A stretch of 55,106 nucleotides of DNA, from NCBI GenBank assembly GCA_002335055.1, contig DDCH01000012.1:36328-91433 (forward strand), written 5' to 3'. This document shows, piece after piece, positions 52,343 to 55,106 of this stretch. The notes beneath the pieces were generated by a model. It did no database searches and was not told where the DNA came from. It saw only the letters and a list, made by a program, of their open reading frames with translations. The position numbers and the translations under genes were made by a program. The DNA is from Sulfurimonas sp. UBA2011 (lineage in GTDB: Bacteria; Campylobacterota; Campylobacteria; Campylobacterales; Sulfurimonadaceae). Within the stretch, counting starts at the first letter, position 1. Every line of letters starts with the position of its first letter.

Positions 52343-53191
52343 CTATTTAAAAACTTTTTCGTAGTCTTTTATAACTGCACCTGGGATAGTCATAATTTTC
52401 ATAAAACCGTTCATATTCAGAAGTGGGTAAGAGATAGCAATATAGTACTTTGCATTAAGAGCTGTAGCTTTACCATTTTCAATTGTAAAACAGTAAGGAA
52501 GAATAGCAGCATTTGCACGACCAATCTTCTTCACAAATTTACTTGTTCTTTTAGAAAGGGCATATCCAACTAAAGTACTAGTTTCAGAAAGTTTCAGTTC
52601 AAAAATTAAACCTTTTCCTTTTTTGTAAGACTTTACTTTTGCTAAAAGTGCTTCATCAGTACCTTTACCCACTTCATCAATATCCTTGTAATAAGGCATA
52701 CTACTCATAAAGTGGTAATCCGCTAAACCATCAAAATCCCATTCATCTTTTGATCTACTAAGACCAGGAAATGCTTTATTGATTTTTTCTAATTCGGCAT
52801 TAAAGATTGTATGGTTATACTCTTCTTGCATAAATGCTTTACCAAAATATACAGGATTTGTAATACTAATCATCTTTTCTTTCTCATCTACAAAAAGACG
52901 CATAACAGCAATGTTAGAACGACTTGGTTTTGCAGCTTCAGCCTTAAGAGCAGCATCAGTAAATACTATAGTAGTACCCTTTTTGATAGACTTATAGTTG
53001 GCAATGACTTCAAAACCAGCAGACTTAAGTTTAGCTTCCGCAGAACTTGCACTCATATACTCACCAATTAAGTAAGTATTGATTTTAGTACCTTCTACAC
53101 TAGTTTGAACCACACCTACAAATGTAAGAGCAGCTACACCAACACCTATAGCTATTATTGCAGATAAGACTACTTCTGTTAATTTTTTCAT
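52343..53191 (-). CDS. Membrane-anchored protein with DUF302-like regions
   Basis: 282 aa. One N-terminal helix (about 8-29: VVLSAIIAIGVGVAALTFVG), then a periplasmic part with two DUF302-like stretches: LKSAGFEVIANYKSIKKGTT followed by VMRLFVDEKEKM, and ATALNAKYYIAISYPLLNMN near the end. Function unknown. Overlaps the DUF302-like gene upstream by four bases (ATGA), so they are made together and probably form a pair. Confidence 0.55.
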   Translation of the reverse strand: MKKLTEVVLSAIIAIGVGVAALTFVGVVQTSVEGTKINTYLIGEYMSASSAEAKLKSAGFEVIANYKSIKKGTTIVFTDAALKAEAAKPSRSNIAVMRLFVDEKEKMISITNPVYFGKAFMQEEYNHTIFNAELEKINKAFPGLSRSKDEWDFDGLADYHFMSSMPYYKDIDEVGKGTDEALLAKVKSYKKGKGLIFELKLSETSTLVGYALSKRTSKFVKKIGRANAAILPYCFTIENGKATALNAKYYIAISYPLLNMNGFMKIMTIPGAVIKDYEKVFK

Positions 53192-54177
53192 ATTTCTTTT
53201 CCTCCTAAGCTTTTCATAATTTCAATAATTTCGCTATCCATTGTTTCAGTCCATTTAATTTTTGCAGGATCTTTAATCTCCATAACAGCAGTCCAAACAG
53301 ATAAACGTGGCATACCAACAACCATAGTGTTACTTCCTTCTTTTATATAAAAGTACATAGCACATGGAGCAAGTACACCTGCATCAGGACGACCTTTGTT
53401 AAATATATTGTAAGAGAATGTAAAGTGACATAAACCATACACAAAGAACTGATCATATTCAGAAAATTCCATCTCTAAGTCATCTTCATATGTCTCTTTA
53501 AAGTTTTTAAAACCAGCGATGATATATTTCTTTTCTTCAAACGCAGCTTCTAAACCTTCTTGAAACTCTTCAGCCCACTCTACAACATCACCACTTCTAT
53601 CTACAGGAAACACAAAAGTCATCATAGGTTTTGCAGGAAGTTTAGTAAATTCAGTTGTGATTACTTCTCCACCAAACTCCTTAGTCACATATGCATCTAA
53701 AGGCTCATACATTTTTACATATGCAGCTCTATCAGTTTCGTTTGTTACACCTGTAATATTTAGCATTGTACCAGGGTCAATATGACCTATATATGTTTTA
53801 CCTTCTTTTATCTTTTTATATATAAGAAGATTAAAAGGCTGAAATCCAGCTGCTTGAGGAGATGTTTTAAGTATAGGATATAGCGCTATATCATTAGATA
53901 TAGAGAAAAATCCAAGGTTATCTAAGTTTGTAATCCAATCCTTATCATAATCAGGATCTTCCCTGTTACCATAACGCTCAGAGTAAGCATCATTAATTTT
54001 TTCATGTGGATCTGAAACAGAAAACCCTGTTGAATCTTCTAATGCAGGTAAAAACTCTTTTTCAAACTTTTCTTCTTGGTCACCATCTATTATATTAAAA
54101 TGTGATGCAGGTTGAGCAAGTGCTACTGATATAGATAGAGAAAGCAGTAGTGTTGATGTAATAATTTTATTTATCAT
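53188..54177 (-). CDS. Secreted DUF302-like protein, paralogue 3
   Basis: 329 aa. Signal peptide 1-21 (LLLSLSISVALA). Shared motifs with the genes at 29678 and 30714: AGFQPFNLLIYKKIKEGKTY (111-130), YGLCHFTFSYNIF (C250) and LAPCAMYFYIKEG (C272). The two cysteines are 22 residues apart. Function unknown. First gene of a two-gene operon with the membrane-anchored partner. SD AAGGAAA. Confidence 0.65.
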   Translation of the reverse strand: MINKIITSTLLLSLSISVALAQPASHFNIIDGDQEEKFEKEFLPALEDSTGFSVSDPHEKINDAYSERYGNREDPDYDKDWITNLDNLGFFSISNDIALYPILKTSPQAAGFQPFNLLIYKKIKEGKTYIGHIDPGTMLNITGVTNETDRAAYVKMYEPLDAYVTKEFGGEVITTEFTKLPAKPMMTFVFPVDRSGDVVEWAEEFQEGLEAAFEEKKYIIAGFKNFKETYEDDLEMEFSEYDQFFVYGLCHFTFSYNIFNKGRPDAGVLAPCAMYFYIKEGSNTMVVGMPRLSVWTAVMEIKDPAKIKWTETMDSEIIEIMKSLGGKEI

Positions 54178-54284
54178 ATTATTTCCTTAAGTTGTGAATC
54201 TATTAACTTCATAAATTCTAGCATAAATTATAAGGAAAAGTAAATTATTTTATAAGCTAAACTAGAATTTAAGAAAGTTGGGTA

Positions 54285-54314
54285 AAAAGAGAGTGTCACC
54301 AGATATGGTGACAC
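54285..54314 (-). terminator. Rho-independent terminator of the FadL-type gene
   Basis: Read on minus: GTGTCACC ATATCT GGTGACAC followed by TCTTTTT. Eight-base perfect stem and T-run. It separates the porin transcript from the DUF302-like operon. Confidence 0.85.
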
Positions 54315-54344
54315 ATTAAAAGAAAAGAAAATTTTCTTTTTAGA

Positions 54345-55106
54345 CTAGAATGCGTAAGTTCCAGCGATTGTTACACCCATTTGAGAGTGTTTAACATCTG
54401 CAGTAGCACCTGGAACACCAAACTGAGATACATCATAAGATGCTGTAGTTTCAGGAACATAAATAAATGAGCCATCTACAGTAAAGTCACCAAATGTCAT
54501 ACCACCACCAAGAGCATAATGAGTCTCTACTATACCAGGAAATCCACCTAGATTAAAAAAGTTCTGTGCAGTTGAAGCTTGCTCAACAATTGGAGATTTA
54601 GCATAGTTGTAACCTAAACGTACAGCCCAAGTATCGGCTCCATACTCATAACCTACAGCATAAACATCTTGATTTTCCCAACCAAAATCACCATAACCAG
54701 CAGCATCAGCCCATGCAATATTTTTATAATCAGCAGAAAGTGTATTAGCACCCATAATATAAGAGATACCTACACCACGTTCTTCAGGTTGTGCAAGATT
54801 GTCACCAGATTTAATTACACCACCAGCTCCAAATGAAGTTACTGATGCTGATATAGTGTTATCATATGTCATACCAATTTCTGATTTATACACAGCACCA
54901 AGAGTTAAGCCGCCTGTTGTATATGTAGCACCGAATTCAAGACCATAACCAATATCAGATGATTGACCATTATCAATAAATCCGCCTCCGCTTAGGTGAC
55001 TCATTTGTAATGTACCATACTGTAAAACACCAGCTGCACCTAGCGTTACATTACCGATTGTATAAGAAACAGGAACAGCAACTTTAAGAAGTGCTAATTC
55101 AGTTTT
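54345..55106 (-). CDS. OmpP1/FadL-family outer-membrane transporter, C-terminal part
   Basis: 253 codons seen; the gene continues past the right edge, so the start is not in the window. Alternating beta strands, aromatic girdle residues and a terminal strand ending AGTYAF, the C-terminal Phe typical of outer-membrane barrels. GVGISYIMGANTLSADYKNI and YGADTWAVRLGYNY are FadL-like. The family carries hydrophobic molecules; in sulfur oxidisers a role in elemental sulfur uptake has been proposed, unproven here. Confidence 0.8.
   Translation of the reverse strand, partial: KTELALLKVAVPVSYTIGNVTLGAAGVLQYGTLQMSHLSGGGFIDNGQSSDIGYGLEFGATYTTGGLTLGAVYKSEIGMTYDNTISASVTSFGAGGVIKSGDNLAQPEERGVGISYIMGANTLSADYKNIAWADAAGYGDFGWENQDVYAVGYEYGADTWAVRLGYNYAKSPIVEQASTAQNFFNLGGFPGIVETHYALGGGMTFGDFTVDGSFIYVPETTASYDVSQFGVPGATADVKHSQMGVTIAGTYAF

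Noticed and set aside
1..55106. tRNA, rRNA, CRISPR arrays, IS elements or prophage
   Set aside because: Gaps are short and show no cloverleaf-like arms, regular repeats, transposase motifs or phage genes on either strand. This was a visual reading only; a covariance-model scan would be decisive.

Overview
The window is from a low-GC Campylobacterota (epsilonproteobacterial) chromosome, most like a Sulfurimonas-type sulfur oxidiser. Four observations support this: NIF-type Fe-S assembly (NifU/NifS), a soxCDYZ cluster without soxXAB, a Helicobacter-type SpeE homologue, and the cbb3 oxidase assembly factor CcoG. Genes are dense, mostly in short operons, and fall on both strands. No rRNA, tRNA, CRISPR array, IS element or prophage was recognised.

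Layout. 1-8.5 kb: the 5' end of an HvfA/bufferin-like secreted Cys-Gly peptide gene cut by the left edge, a DUF234-type protein with a serine hydrolase, a GNAT enzyme, a decayed PepSY-type membrane gene, a YgjP-like protease, a glutathione peroxidase, a DbpA-type helicase, a SPOUT methyltransferase, a two-component system and a glyoxalase-family remnant. 8.5-17.5 kb: a polyamine/SAM region. One operon holds an ACL5 (thermospermine synthase)-like aminopropyltransferase, agmatinase and a glutathionylspermidine-synthetase-like ligase. A SulP transporter follows. A second minus-strand run holds a 2OG oxygenase, a CitE-like lyase, a membrane methyltransferase-like protein, SpeD and BioA. 17.6-25.6 kb: NifU/NifS, LeuC, MobA, MoaC, small conserved proteins and a probable toxin-antitoxin pair. 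25.7-31.8 kb: soxC-soxD-soxY-soxZ, a MOSC protein and two secreted DUF302-like paralogues. 31.8-45.7 kb: AroC/RNase III, a LapB-like protein, a YeiH-type transporter, CcoG, MetH, ComM and a tig-clpP-(56 aa)-def operon. 45.7-55.1 kb: LspA/GlmM, RpsT/PrfA, DapF/CoaE/second SpeE homologue, PurM, a second DUF302-like operon, and a FadL-type porin cut by the right edge.

How the genes work together. SoxCD (molybdenum sulfur dehydrogenase) and SoxYZ (sulfur carrier) oxidise sulfane sulfur in the periplasm. MoaC, MobA and the MOSC protein plausibly support the molybdenum cofactor SoxC needs. SpeD makes decarboxylated SAM for the aminopropyltransferases, agmatinase supplies putrescine, and the ATP-grasp ligase probably conjugates the product. 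BioA also consumes SAM, and MetH regenerates its methionine precursor.

Most noteworthy: soxC has no ATG, GTG or TTG start in front of its Tat signal (ATA follows a perfect Shine-Dalgarno); SoxY ends GGCEG rather than GGCGG; the main SpeE is ACL5-like while a separate Helicobacter-type homologue also occurs; three DUF302-like secreted paralogues share two invariant cysteines; and a possible RiPP metallophore precursor lies at the left edge. All calls are from reading the sequence alone, with no database search.
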